A DNA stretch of 64,000 nucleotides, taken from NCBI RefSeq assembly GCF_007997305.1, contig NZ_VORZ01000001.1:806001-870000 (forward strand). The letters are read 5' to 3'. This document shows positions 26,856-36,432 of the stretch, in pieces (the stretch's first letter is position 1; the number at the start of each line of letters is the position of its first letter). Made by a program: the position numbers and the translations under genes. The notes beneath the pieces are model-generated. The model did not search any database. It worked only from the letters and a program-made list of their open reading frames with translations, and was not told the DNA's origin. The DNA is from Psychrobacter frigidicola (lineage in GTDB: Bacteria > Pseudomonadota > Gammaproteobacteria > Pseudomonadales > Moraxellaceae).

Positions 26856-27710
26856 CTATACCTGAAAATCCTTGCCAAGATAGACACTTTTCACCAATTC
26901 GTTATCTAAGATATCTTGAGGAGTGCCTTCAGCGATAATAGCGCCTTCTGAGACAATGTAAGCTTTTTCGCAGATGGCTAACGTATCGCGAACGTTATGA
27001 TCCGTGATTAACACGCCAATACCACGATTTTTTAAGTTTAAGATGACCTCTTTAATATCGCCAACAGAGATGGGATCAACGCCAGCAAAGGGCTCGTCTA
27101 ATAAAATAAACTTGGGGTTAGCTGCTAAAGCACGAGCAATCTCACAACGACGCCGCTCACCACCTGACACACTCATACCTAGCGATTGGCGTACATGTTC
27201 TAAATGGAACTCACTGATTAGTTTTTCAAGCTCTTGGCGCTGTTCGCTAGCAGATAATTCTTTACGAGTTTGCAGAATAGCTAAGATATTATCTTCAATA
27301 GTTAACTTACGAAAAATAGAGGCTTCTTGTGGTAAATAGCCAATACCCGCACGTGCGCGTTCATGCATAGCATACTTTGATAAGTCCATTTTTCCTAAAG
27401 TAACACGGCCTTTATCCATATTGACTAAACCTACTACCATATAGAAGCTAGTGGTTTTACCAGCGCCGTTAGGCCCTAATAACCCAACTACTTGTCCTTG
27501 CTCAACAGAGAAAGACACGTCTTTGACAACCCAACGCTTACCATAACGTTTACCCAAATTTTGCATGATTAGTTTAGCGACTGCTGGCTCAGCAGCGGGT
27601 TCCTTTTTAAACGTGACATGTCTCGACTCGCTAGAGACCTGCACTGACCGCTGAGTGTCATGATTGGTAGAATTATTACTACTAACATTATTGAGATTCT
27701 TATCGCTCAT
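26856..27710 (-). CDS. lptB: LPS export ABC transporter ATPase LptB
   Basis: ABC ATPase powering LPS extraction from the inner membrane with LptFG. Walker A is [16 protein letters not shown], the Q-loop region [10 protein letters not shown], the signature [16 protein letters not shown], Walker [14 protein letters not shown], and the H-loop ITDHNVRDT. At 284 residues it is longer than typical LptB (about 240) because of a Ser/Asn-rich N-terminal extension of about 40 residues. It is the last gene of the kdsD-kdsC-lptC-lptA-lptB run. Confidence 0.95.
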   Translation of the reverse strand: MSDKNLNNVSSNNSTNHDTQRSVQVSSESRHVTFKKEPAAEPAVAKLIMQNLGKRYGKRWVVKDVSFSVEQGQVVGLLGPNGAGKTTSFYMVVGLVNMDKGRVTLGKMDLSKYAMHERARAGIGYLPQEASIFRKLTIEDNILAILQTRKELSASEQRQELEKLISEFHLEHVRQSLGMSVSGGERRRCEIARALAANPKFILLDEPFAGVDPISVGDIKEVILNLKNRGIGVLITDHNVRDTLAICEKAYIVSEGAIIAEGTPQDILDNELVKSVYLGKDFQV

Positions 27711-27795
27711 ACCATACTCATACTATTACAAAATTTGATTTTGACTTAAAAACCCAATTGAAAAACGTAATGGGCTGATAAAATTAAGACGTTGT

Positions 27796-28365
27796 CTAGC
27801 GTATACCGCGCTGACTGCCACTATTATTCGGTGGGAATACCAATTCAACGCGCTGATTACCGCCCGCAGTGGCTTCCACATCGCCAGCTTTTAGACTATA
27901 ACGAATCACGTTACCGGCAAAGCTTGCACCGTTTTGTACCAATCTAGCGTTACCCGTTAAGGTAATAATTCCGGTCACTGCGTTATAATCGATAGTGTTG
28001 GCCTGTCCTTTCGCTACCCCTTTTTCTTGGGTAACAATCTGTTGCATCGTCGCTGGACGACCGGTTGCGACTGCAGAGTTGATACTACGCCCTTGGGACA
28101 GATTTACGGTTATATTATCAGCCGTCATCTTTAGCGAGCCTTGGGTAATAATGACACTACCAGAATAGCTGGTCACGCCCGTACGCTCACTATAGGTCGC
28201 CTTGTCTGCTAATAGTTTTATAGGCTGATTGGCATCTGATGGCAGCGCATGGCTATATAACGGTAGCGCCAACAGCATGACCGTCGACACAGTACGCAAA
28301 TAATGCGGCACTTGAATGCAACGCGTGAATGATAAGTGCATAACCGGCAAAAAGTCGAATTTCAT
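27796..28365 (-). CDS. lptA: LPS transport periplasmic protein LptA
   Basis: The 189-residue protein has a signal sequence (hydrophobic residues about 24-40, ending SHA). An OstA/LptA jellyroll follows: PIKLLADKATYSERTGVTSYSGSVIITQGSLKMTAD and later ITLTGNARLVQNG and VIRYSLKAGDVEATAGGNQRVELVFPP. LptA forms the periplasmic bridge for LPS. It is located between lptC and lptB, as in E. coli, with an 85-base gap to lptB. Confidence 0.93.
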   Translation of the reverse strand: MKFDFLPVMHLSFTRCIQVPHYLRTVSTVMLLALPLYSHALPSDANQPIKLLADKATYSERTGVTSYSGSVIITQGSLKMTADNITVNLSQGRSINSAVATGRPATMQQIVTQEKGVAKGQANTIDYNAVTGIITLTGNARLVQNGASFAGNVIRYSLKAGDVEATAGGNQRVELVFPPNNSGSQRGIR

Positions 28366-28558
28366 AAATAATTACTCTTCTAATCATTAATAGATAATAG
28401 GGGTTAAGCAAAAGGGTTAGGCAAAATATAATGTGAATGTGACGACTTATTAATGAGCACAGAATATAAACATTAATTTAAAACGACAGTTATTATAAAT
28501 TAACTTATGACAATTTAATTCACAGTTATTTAACTTATAGTACCTTAAACCATAACGA

Positions 28559-29143
28559 CTAAAATAATGCTTTATCTTTGCGCTCAGCAGGTGTAAAGCT
28601 AACAGCCACTTGCCCAAACTCATACTCGCCAGTCTCTAAGTTGGCTTTCATACTGGACGCTTGAAAGCGGTTCATACCTTGTTCGACTTTGACCGGCTCA
28701 TCACTGTAGACTTGCCGTGACTTGGTATTGCCTTTGAGCGTTTGACCAGTCACTTTAATCGGTTCTATATCCGTGGCAGCCGTTTTCTCTTCACTAGCTA
28801 AGGTAAAGCCACCTGACAGACGCAACTCGCCCGTTTGCTGATTGATAGCGGCACTGCCAGCTTGAATTCTATAGCGCTGCTCATCTGATGGCTCCCAATT
28901 CATAGTGATGCCTGACATCTCATCTTGGTTGGTAACTGGGTTGTGAGTGAGCGACTCGGCGTTAAGCTCATACTCAGTATCCCCTTGCTCATTGGTCTGA
29001 ACGGCCTTGATATCTGTCGCTTCATAGTCAACGTCTGATGCGCCTATACTCACAGGCGGCGCTATCTCGCCTTGCTGCTGAAAAAACCAGCCAGCAATAG
29101 CGGCAATAATTAATGCTAAGACGATTAAAACACGGGTATTCAC
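28559..29143 (-). CDS. lptC: LPS export protein LptC
   Basis: The 194-residue protein has one N-terminal transmembrane helix (residues 4-21) and a periplasmic LptC domain (DVDYEATDIKAVQTNEQGDTEYELNAESLTH...). It hands LPS from LptFG to LptA. The start overlaps the end of kdsC by four bases (ATGA-type coupling at 29140-29143). The 193-base gap to lptA is larger than in E. coli. Confidence 0.92.
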   Translation of the reverse strand: MNTRVLIVLALIIAAIAGWFFQQQGEIAPPVSIGASDVDYEATDIKAVQTNEQGDTEYELNAESLTHNPVTNQDEMSGITMNWEPSDEQRYRIQAGSAAINQQTGELRLSGGFTLASEEKTAATDIEPIKVTGQTLKGNTKSRQVYSDEPVKVEQGMNRFQASSMKANLETGEYEFGQVAVSFTPAERKDKALF

Positions 29144-29697
29144 GACAAATCATCCTGATTATCATCTAGCGAGTCTAACGTATAGTGAGCAATAAAGTCT
29201 TTATAATGACCGTGGCCTTTTAGAATAAGATCACATACTTCGCGCACCGCGCCATAACCGCCTGCCCGAGTCGTTACCATATCGCTACGATTAATAACCT
29301 CTGAATGCGCATTGGGTACCGTAGCAGCAAAACCTACCGTCTGCATGGCTTTAATATCGGGCAAATCATCACCCATATAAGCGCAATCAGCCGCAGTAAT
29401 CGTAAGGGTAGATAGCAGCTCATTCAATGCAATTAGCTTATCATCACGGCCTTGTATCACATAATCAATACCCATCTCAGCGGCACGTTTATTGACCATA
29501 GGGCTACTGCGACCAGTGATAATAGCGGTTGAGATACCATAACGCGCCAGTGATTTTATACCCACGCCGTCTTGTACCGAAAAGGCTTTGGTCTCAATAC
29601 CATTGGCATCATAAATAATCTGACCGTTGGACAAAATACCATCAACATCCAACACTAGGAGCTGTACTTGACCAGCTTTTTTTATTAAGTCCTGCAT
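29140..29697 (-). CDS. kdsC: 3-deoxy-D-manno-octulosonate 8-phosphate phosphatase
   Basis: The 185-residue HAD-superfamily phosphatase has the nucleophile motif LLVLDVDGILSNG, motif II TAIITGRSS, Lys in RDDKLIAL and motif III YMGDDLPDIKAM. It has the compact, cap-less KdsC size. It releases phosphate from Kdo-8-P in Kdo synthesis for the LPS inner core. It is coupled to lptC and follows kdsD, the isomerase that starts the pathway. Confidence 0.95.
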   Translation of the reverse strand: MQDLIKKAGQVQLLVLDVDGILSNGQIIYDANGIETKAFSVQDGVGIKSLARYGISTAIITGRSSPMVNKRAAEMGIDYVIQGRDDKLIALNELLSTLTITAADCAYMGDDLPDIKAMQTVGFAATVPNAHSEVINRSDMVTTRAGGYGAVREVCDLILKGHGHYKDFIAHYTLDSLDDNQDDLS

Positions 29698-29782
29698 TAT
29701 GTGTCTCTTATTAAATATAATAAAGTATTAGAATATGATTTTGTTAGGGTTTAAAAATAGTACTAGATGAAAATATAGAGGA

Positions 29783-30781
29783 TTATTTAACCCCTGCTTT
29801 TAATAAATCATGCACCGTAATAATAGCTTCCAAATGTTCATTCTCATCCATCACCAGCAGCTGACTGATGGCGTTTTCATTCATCACGCTGAGCGCATCT
29901 GAGGCACGCATGGTTTTGCTAACGTGACGCGGACTGGTGGTCATAACCTCAGCCATCGGTGTTGCCAGATCAATGCCTTTTTCTAAACCACGCCGCAAAT
30001 CGCCATCGGTAAAGACGCCAACTACTTTTTGTTCGTCATCAACGACTACAGTCATACCCAAACGCCCATTGGACATGGTAAATAATGCTTTATGTAGCGG
30101 TGATTGCTGATTTACCAGTGGTAGGTTCTCCGATGCGGTATGCATTAAATCTTCAACCCGTGTCAACAGCTGACGTCCAAGCGCGCCCGCCGGATGCGAT
30201 AAGGCAAAGTCTTCTGACGTAAAGTTGCGTGCATGCACTAGAGCGACAGCCAGCGCATCTCCTAATGCTAAAGTGGCAGTAGTACTCGATGTTGGCGCAA
30301 GATTTAATGGACAGGCTTCTTGGGACTTACCGAGCGTTAGTACAATATCAGCAGCATGCGGTAGCATCCCGCGTTTATCACGGCTAATACTAATCAGCGG
30401 AATTCCTAAGCGTTTGACCACGGGCAACAGCGTCTTTATCTCGTCAGACTCACCAGAGTTGGAAATCGCAAGCAGTACATCGCCTTTTACGACCATGCCT
30501 AAATCACCATGGCCTGCCTCACCTGGGTGCATAAAAAAAGCTGGCGTACCTGTAGAAGCAAAGGTCGCCGCTATCTTACGTCCAATCAGACCCGATTTGC
30601 CCATTCCCGTTACCACAACCCGACCCTTACATGCCAAAATAACGTCACAAGCCTGTGCAAACCGATCATCTATCTGCTCAGTCAATAATGCCAATGCTGC
30701 TTTTTCTGTATTGATAGCATCAATAGCATTAATTATAAATTGTTCATGGGTTAGACTACGCGGGTTATTACTCATAGGCAC
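29783..30781 (-). CDS. kdsD: D-arabinose-5-phosphate isomerase
   Basis: The 332-residue protein has an N-terminal SIS domain (VVTGMGKSGLIGRKIAATFASTGTPAFFMHPGEAGHGDLGM, ISNSGESDEIKTLLP). Two CBS domains follow (about residues 205-330; VFTDGDLRR, ISQLLVMDENEHLEAIITVHDLL). It interconverts ribulose-5-P and arabinose-5-P, the first Kdo step. It is the first gene of the Kdo/LPS-export run. KdsD is chosen over GutQ/KpsF from that context. Confidence 0.94.
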   Translation of the reverse strand: MPMSNNPRSLTHEQFIINAIDAINTEKAALALLTEQIDDRFAQACDVILACKGRVVVTGMGKSGLIGRKIAATFASTGTPAFFMHPGEAGHGDLGMVVKGDVLLAISNSGESDEIKTLLPVVKRLGIPLISISRDKRGMLPHAADIVLTLGKSQEACPLNLAPTSSTTATLALGDALAVALVHARNFTSEDFALSHPAGALGRQLLTRVEDLMHTASENLPLVNQQSPLHKALFTMSNGRLGMTVVVDDEQKVVGVFTDGDLRRGLEKGIDLATPMAEVMTTSPRHVSKTMRASDALSVMNENAISQLLVMDENEHLEAIITVHDLLKAGVK

Positions 30782-30909
30782 GCTCGATATTTAATATTAA
30801 TGACTGAGATATTTTGTTAGGCTTATTTTACTATATTTTGATTAATATTGATAATAGAGCACTCAAAATATAGCATCGGGGCAGTAGGCAATAACTATAC
30901 GTATATTTG

Positions 30910-30945
30910 CATAAAAAAGACCTACTCATAGCAGGTCTCTTTTAG
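30910..30945 (-). terminator. hfq terminator
   Basis: On the minus strand AGACCT pairs with AGGTCT, followed by TTTTTT. An alternative pairing ACCTACT / AGTAGGT (30920-30950) overlaps it. It lies 40-70 bases beyond the hfq stop codon. Confidence 0.8.
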
Positions 30946-30982
30946 TAGGTAACACCTAAACAATATACACTACCTAGAACAA

Positions 30983-31552
30983 TTATTCGTTACTGTTGTC
31001 AGTATCGTCATTAGGCTTATCTTCATAATCTGTATTCTCAGACGGCGTTTCAAAACCACGATCTTGACCAAAGCCACCACGCTCAAAGCCGCGTTCTTGA
31101 TTTTGGCTCTGGTTTTGACCAAAACTACCACGCTCAAAGGGACGTTCTTGACCTTGACCGAAACCGCCGCGATTGAAACTACTACGATTAGAGGCAAAGC
31201 CGCGCTCCTCAAAGCCACTACCTGTCGTACTGCTAGGATTGCTACTGCTACGCTCAAAGCCACCACTGACACTTCCACCTTGATACCCTGAAGTACCCGT
31301 AGCGCCTTGAGTCGTTTGGCCTGGTGCCACCGTTGTACCACTAGCACGAGGATTACGGGCTGGCACAACCGTAGAGATGGCATGTTTATAAACCATCTGA
31401 CTGACGGTATTTTTGAGTAATACTACGTACTGGTCGAAAGATTCAATCTGACCTTGTAATTTAATACCGTTAACTAAGAAAATAGACACAGGAATGCGAT
31501 CTTTACGCAGCGAGTTCAAGAACGGATCTTGTAGGGTTTGTCCTTTTGACAT
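30983..31552 (-). CDS. hfq: RNA chaperone Hfq with long glycine-rich C-terminal tail
   Basis: The Sm-fold core covers residues 1-68: [29 protein letters not shown] (Sm1) and the [11 protein letters not shown]m2 motif. It binds sRNAs and A-rich mRNA. The tail of about 120 residues is made of Gly/Phe/Arg/Gln repeats ([17 protein letters not shown]) and ends acidic; most Hfq proteins have 80-110 residues in all. Long Gly-rich tails are known from Moraxellaceae. The miaA-hfq order is the conserved gammaproteobacterial one, though a 408-base gap separates them here. Confidence 0.96.
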   Translation of the reverse strand: MSKGQTLQDPFLNSLRKDRIPVSIFLVNGIKLQGQIESFDQYVVLLKNTVSQMVYKHAISTVVPARNPRASGTTVAPGQTTQGATGTSGYQGGSVSGGFERSSSNPSSTTGSGFEERGFASNRSSFNRGGFGQGQERPFERGSFGQNQSQNQERGFERGGFGQDRGFETPSENTDYEDKPNDDTDNSNE

Positions 31553-31960
31553 GAAATCTCTCCTAATTAATATAATAATTATAGTATGAGTGCTTATTCA
31601 ATTATAATGATTAAAGTCAGATACAATAATAATTTTTATTAATAAAACGTATCTAAATAAGCATCAACTCTTCTTAAGTGGTTCTACTTTATCGTTATTA
31701 TAATATTATTGTAATTTATTAAGTAAACAGTTGTTTCTACAATTATTTTTAACAACGATTATCAGTTTTATTACAACGCATAATGCCTTCGAGTCACCTC
31801 TTATGTGAATATATTATTATAACAGCTATCATAATTATGCTTTGAAACTTATTGTCAGTTGACTTTTTACTTACCCTAAAGGAGCATTTTCTTTAAACAT
31901 AAAAAAACCTTTATACAACCACCCAATAATGCACTACTCATCATTAGCACTAAAGAACTG
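31553..31960. other. AT-rich region between miaA and hfq
   Basis: About 400 bases, strongly AT-rich, no gene. It is likely to hold a dedicated hfq promoter (minus strand), since in related genomes hfq has its own promoters behind miaA. No clear hairpin identified. Confidence 0.4.
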
Positions 31961-33121
31961 TTAGCCTAAAGAGTCCCTTGCCTGCGCCATCGTAGTAAAT
32001 GACTGTAGCGTTGTCTTATTGTTCGTATGGCTGGGTAACTCAATTGAGCTATCTGACCGGTCGCTTGATAACTGAGTCAGCTTACGCAGCCAAGTATATT
32101 GACGTTTTGCCAGCTGCCTTGTGGCATATAATGCCTTATTTTGCATTTGATGACAAGAAAGTGTCTGATGCTCGGTGTTGGTCTTACTGTTAGGCTTAAA
32201 TGTAGATACTGCCTTTTGTGACATATTATTTTGGCTGGTTTGATACGTATTGGTATCACTAGATTGAGCAAAGACGGTATAAAATGATTCTTTATCCAAA
32301 TGCGACATCTCAAATATCGGATGCTGAATGTGAACTAAGTATTCCAGTACTTGCCGATAGCCAACGCAGCGCATAGCGGGCATATTGGGGGTTAATGGAT
32401 AACGCGTAAGTAGGTCAAGCACTTCAGTAACCAGCCCCTCATTCCACATAATATCCAAACGCTGGGCAATACGCTCGTGTAGCCATGGACGATCCGGCAT
32501 CACGGCTAGTGCATGCCAGCGCTGAGCTGGATTATGTGCCAATGCTTGCTTAGGTTCGCGCTGCCAAGTACTCAGTGCCTTATCGGTTTGTATATAGACC
32601 TCCAGCGCACGGGTAATGCGCTGGAGGTCTGTTGGCTTGAGTCGTTGATGGCCAATAGGGTCTACCTTGCCAAGATAATCATACAGCGCACTAATACCCT
32701 CAGATAGTCGCCATTCTTCAACTTGCAAGCGTACTTTATCATTGCTATCAGGTACTGGCGACAAACCATCGAGTAGTGCCATGTAATACATCATAGTGCC
32801 GCCAACTAGTAATGGTATTTTGCCATTTTGATGGCAACTATCGATAAGCGGTGATACATCACAGACAAACTCAGCAACGCTATAGCTTTGAGTGGGGTCA
32901 ATAATATCGACCAGATGATGCGGATAACGCTCAAGCTCAGTGGCCGTTGGCTTAGCAGTACCAATATTCATATCGCGATAAATCAGTGCTGAATCTACCG
33001 AAATCAGCTCATAGCGCCCAGTATCATAAAGCTCATAAGCCAGCGCAGTTTTGCCACTAGCGGTTGGCGCCATCAAGCACACCACACTATTATCAGTTAA
33101 TGAGTTGGTCGACAGGGACAT
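31961..33121 (-). CDS. miaA: tRNA dimethylallyltransferase MiaA
   Basis: It transfers a dimethylallyl group to A37 of tRNAs reading UNN codons. P-loop MAPTASGKTALAYEL, DSALIYRDMNIGTAKPT, HHLVDIIDPTQSYSVAEF and RCVGYRQVLEYL are conserved. At 386 residues it is longer than E. coli MiaA (316). A low-complexity insert of about 50 residues (Ser/Thr/Asn/Gln-rich, around residues 280-335) interrupts the sequence before QLAKRQYTWLRKL. It lies 52 bases after mutL and ahead of hfq. Confidence 0.95.
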   Translation of the reverse strand: MSLSTNSLTDNSVVCLMAPTASGKTALAYELYDTGRYELISVDSALIYRDMNIGTAKPTATELERYPHHLVDIIDPTQSYSVAEFVCDVSPLIDSCHQNGKIPLLVGGTMMYYMALLDGLSPVPDSNDKVRLQVEEWRLSEGISALYDYLGKVDPIGHQRLKPTDLQRITRALEVYIQTDKALSTWQREPKQALAHNPAQRWHALAVMPDRPWLHERIAQRLDIMWNEGLVTEVLDLLTRYPLTPNMPAMRCVGYRQVLEYLVHIQHPIFEMSHLDKESFYTVFAQSSDTNTYQTSQNNMSQKAVSTFKPNSKTNTEHQTLSCHQMQNKALYATRQLAKRQYTWLRKLTQLSSDRSDSSIELPSHTNNKTTLQSFTTMAQARDSLG

Positions 33122-33173
33122 AATTTTCTCTTACTAGTGATATAAATAATATATGGGGAGTGACGCTTATGAG

Positions 33174-34898
33174 CTAAGAAGCCAGCATTAGTGTTATTAA
33201 TTGCTCAGTAGTTATTATTCTAAAGGCACCTTTAGTTAACATCTCAGTAAAAGCCAGTGTAAACTCTGCTGAGTCTGATGCAGATAACTGCGCGCTAAGT
33301 ATGACTAATTTCTGATTGATGGAGGCAGTACTGGCATTCCCTTTATCTACAATTAGAGACGGTATACTCACTTGGTTATCATTAATATCTTGCAAGCCTT
33401 GTTGGTATGCTTGGGCACTTATTAGTAGGTAATTACTTTTAAAATAAAATAATAACCATGGTAGTGCTGGTAACTTAGGACTTGTAACAGCTGTGATTAT
33501 TTTGGATGAATGTTTAATAACTTCCAAGCACTGTGGTAAACAAGCAGCCGTTAAATTAGGTGAGTCTAATTGCTGGTTTTGCGCTGTACTTTTTACACTA
33601 TAATCTGATATTTTTCGTGAAGGCTGTTGTGATGTTGATAACTTATATTGCTGCCGCGTTGATTGTACTTGTTGCTGTGAAGTATTAGTAGCTTGGGTGA
33701 TTAATGGTCTGCGTGCAGATGGATTGTTTCTGAGCAGTGTGTCGGTATTGGGCTCTTTATCTAGCAGAGCTTTCGGAATAGATACATTCTTCAGCTTAAG
33801 AGCAATAGTATGACTCAAATGCGCCATGATATTGTTTAACGGGCTAATTTTAATACGCTGTTTGGTCGGATGGACATTAATATTTAGCCAAGAACTGGGC
33901 AAATCAAAATATAGCGCATAACCAAAACCACTAAGCTGAGCAGTGGTTGCCAGTTGCCGCAGCTGATTACTAATTATAAGCTCTTTAACCAGACGTCCAT
34001 TAACATACAATAGCTTTGGCAACGCTTGCTGCTGATCATTATATATAGGCCACAACCAACCGTTGATATTTGCCTGCTTATCTATTATTTGCTCACCAAG
34101 ATTTTCATTCCCGCCAGCCGTCGCTGTCATCGCTGATGGCTGTAATAGACTCGATAAATCCACCGTTATTTCAATAGCATTATCAGACAATGATGACCCA
34201 AGCGCTTGTTCAAGCCGTGATAAGGGTAAGCGACTGCTGTTGTTATTAGCTGAGCTGCTCTCATTTGAGATTGCTGATAATAATAAACGTCTTTTACGAT
34301 CATGAAAAAGACCGAGTGTCACATCGGCACGTGCAAGTGCTACTTCACGGACGATAGTTTCAATATGATTAAACTCGGTGGCAATAGACTTCAGATTACC
34401 GCGACGCGCAGGCACGTTAAAATAGAGGTCTTTTACCGTAACGGTAGTACCGCGATTATGCACAATAGGCGTCAGCTTTGGCGTATCGGCTAATATGCCA
34501 GCAACTTGCAGCTGACGACCAATACCACTGTCATCCTGACTACTAATAAGGGTCAAACGCGCCACGGCTGCCGTTGCTGCCAGTGCTTCACCGCGAAACC
34601 CTAAAGTACTGATGCCTTGCAAATTAGCAATATCAGCCACTTTACTGGTTGCATGACGAGTAATGGCCATCACCATATCGTCAGGATGAATGCCTACCCC
34701 ATTATCCACCACCTCAATCATACCCATACCGCCTTGGGTAATATGCACCTCAATACTGGTCGCGCCAGCATCAATGGCATTCTCCAGCAGCTCTTTTACC
34801 ACAGCTGATGGACGCGTTACCACCTCACCTGCTGCCAATTGATTGATTAGCAGCGGTGATAGTTTGGTGATACGAGTATGGGTAGTTTTATCTAACAT
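33174..34898 (-). CDS. mutL: DNA mismatch repair protein MutL
   Basis: The 574-residue protein has an N-terminal GHKL ATPase with VVKELLENAIDAGAT, VVDNGVGI, ATSKVADIANLQGISTLGFRGEALA and VNVHPTKQRIK (end of the N domain near 350). A Gln/Ser-rich linker follows. The C-terminal part is short and divergent: the metal-binding DQHAxxE motif seen in endonuclease-type MutL is not visible. So the protein may act as a clamp-loading matchmaker only, or the domain has drifted. The neighbours are tsaE upstream and miaA downstream, as in E. coli apart from the missing amiB. Confidence 0.93.
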   Translation of the reverse strand: MLDKTTHTRITKLSPLLINQLAAGEVVTRPSAVVKELLENAIDAGATSIEVHITQGGMGMIEVVDNGVGIHPDDMVMAITRHATSKVADIANLQGISTLGFRGEALAATAAVARLTLISSQDDSGIGRQLQVAGILADTPKLTPIVHNRGTTVTVKDLYFNVPARRGNLKSIATEFNHIETIVREVALARADVTLGLFHDRKRRLLLSAISNESSSANNNSSRLPLSRLEQALGSSLSDNAIEITVDLSSLLQPSAMTATAGGNENLGEQIIDKQANINGWLWPIYNDQQQALPKLLYVNGRLVKELIISNQLRQLATTAQLSGFGYALYFDLPSSWLNINVHPTKQRIKISPLNNIMAHLSHTIALKLKNVSIPKALLDKEPNTDTLLRNNPSARRPLITQATNTSQQQVQSTRQQYKLSTSQQPSRKISDYSVKSTAQNQQLDSPNLTAACLPQCLEVIKHSSKIITAVTSPKLPALPWLLFYFKSNYLLISAQAYQQGLQDINDNQVSIPSLIVDKGNASTASINQKLVILSAQLSASDSAEFTLAFTEMLTKGAFRIITTEQLITLMLAS

Positions 34899-34987
34899 GG
34901 TTATCTGGCATGGTATAGAGTCATATATTTTAAGAAGCTGATAGTTTTAGGTATAGAACCTAGTTAGTCATAAAACCTAGCAAAAAC

Positions 34988-35548
34988 CTAAATCGTTAAC
35001 GCTGCTAGGTTTAAACCTTGCGCTTGCCCTACTTTTGATAGTCGTATCTCAACTTGCCTTGCTTCATCTTTACCTTGAGTCATATCAATAAATAAGGTTG
35101 GCGGCGGTAAATAACTGTCAGCACGACTCGCCCATTCAATAATCACCAGCGCATCAGGCTCATCCAAATATTCATCGAAGCCAATAAAAGACAGCTCTTC
35201 TGGATCTTGCAAACGGTATAAGTCCGCGTGATAAACGGGCTTAACTGTCCCATCACTTTGCTGGATACTATAAGGCTCAACCAAAGTATAAGTCGGACTC
35301 TTCACCGCGCCAATATGACCAAGCGCTTGTAGCCAATAGCGGGTTAAAGTAGTTTTACCAGCACCTAAGTCACCTGCCAGCCACACGCTACCAGATAGCG
35401 GCAACTTAGCCAACCGCTCAGCTAAGGCTTGAGTGTCTGCTTCAGAATGCAGTGTTATTGTCACCGACTGCTGGTTAACTTTGGAAACCTCACTAGGTAT
35501 TCCATCATCAACCTGAACCTTATCACTACTAGACATGAAGTTGGACAT
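34988..35548 (-). CDS. tsaE: tRNA threonylcarbamoyladenosine biosynthesis ATPase TsaE
   Basis: P-loop ATPase that helps TsaBCD make t6A37. Walker A is LAGDLGAGKTTLTRYWLQALG; GAVKSPTYTLVEPY, YHADLYRL and VIIEWASRA are family hallmarks. At 186 residues it carries a short N-terminal extension compared with E. coli TsaE (153). The first base of its ATG overlaps the stop of the queD-like gene (TAATG), so the two are coupled. mutL follows after 89 bases. Confidence 0.95.
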   Translation of the reverse strand: MSNFMSSSDKVQVDDGIPSEVSKVNQQSVTITLHSEADTQALAERLAKLPLSGSVWLAGDLGAGKTTLTRYWLQALGHIGAVKSPTYTLVEPYSIQQSDGTVKPVYHADLYRLQDPEELSFIGFDEYLDEPDALVIIEWASRADSYLPPPTLFIDMTQGKDEARQVEIRLSKVGQAQGLNLAALTI

Positions 35549-36162
35549 TAGACTGTACCTATATCACTAGCAGTCACTTGCATGGTTACGGTTGGATTGA
35601 TAAAGCGCTCACCGCGAATCAACTTGGTATAGAGTTCGGGGTCAGTCCACTCACTACTGACTTGCGAACTGAATTCAAAAGCATCAAGCTCTAGCTTGCC
35701 CATTTGCTCATTGGCTACGTCCTCAGCAAAGCACTGCGCGTAACCGGTAGCAGTCTCATGCGCAATCACTGAATACACACTTACATCAGCTTCGCCATTT
35801 TGCATTTTGGTTTGCTGTAGAATCTCTTGCGCCCAAAAGAAAATCACTCGAGAAAATTGCTCAGCAGAGGGTGACACTGGCAAGCTTATCCAGCGTGCAC
35901 TGAATTTCTTACAAGCGGCAATATACTCGGGGTCGTCTTGATTCCAAAAGCAGATGGCATGATCAAAGCTGTCAATAATGTCTTTAATCGAAGATTTTAA
36001 CAGCCCAAAATCATAAACCATCTGCCCATGGTCGAGGCGCTGTGCCTCAAGAATCAGCTCAATCTGATAGCTGTGACCATGAATAGAATGTTTGCAGCGC
36101 TCAGAGCTGCAGTTGCGGACGATATGAGCGTTTTCAAATTTAAAAAGTTTACGGATACGCAT
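35548..36162 (-). CDS. queD: 6-carboxytetrahydropterin synthase QueD-like
   Basis: The 204-residue PTPS/QueD-family protein has zinc-ligand His residues in KFENAHIVRNC and HSIHGHSYQIELI, plus the catalytic Cys nearby (SSERCKHSIHGH). Further motifs are MVYDFGLLKSSIKDIIDSFDHAICF and the C-terminal Glu in VIAHETATGYAQCF. It converts dihydroneopterin triphosphate in queuosine synthesis. It is longer than typical QueD (about 120), with an extra C-terminal region, a variant common in Pseudomonadales. It is translationally coupled to tsaE. Confidence 0.88.
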   Translation of the reverse strand: MRIRKLFKFENAHIVRNCSSERCKHSIHGHSYQIELILEAQRLDHGQMVYDFGLLKSSIKDIIDSFDHAICFWNQDDPEYIAACKKFSARWISLPVSPSAEQFSRVIFFWAQEILQQTKMQNGEADVSVYSVIAHETATGYAQCFAEDVANEQMGKLELDAFEFSSQVSSEWTDPELYTKLIRGERFINPTVTMQVTASDIGTV

Positions 36163-36432
36163 AATAATTAATTAACCAAGATAGTGAGCATCATTGTGCA
36201 ATATGGCACTGAATAGCGGAAGAGATTACAAGGAATAATAGTACTAGCCAAACATAGCGTTCAGCTCATTGCGCTCATTATAGCAAATCGCTGTCCTAGC
36301 CGTAACGGTGTATCGGTAAGTATGCTGTATCAACGCTGTAGTCAATTTAGCAAGCAGTAGCTATCTATTGCTCAGCCTTAGGGCTATACTGATTTTAATA
36401 GGTATTAGCCTCTCATACAAAAGGATAACATC

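Noticed and set aside
30970..31383. Long second reading frame over the hfq tail on the same strand
   Set aside because: It arises from the repetitive Gly/Arg codons of hfq; its product is low-complexity Val/Ala/Leu and there is no ribosome site.
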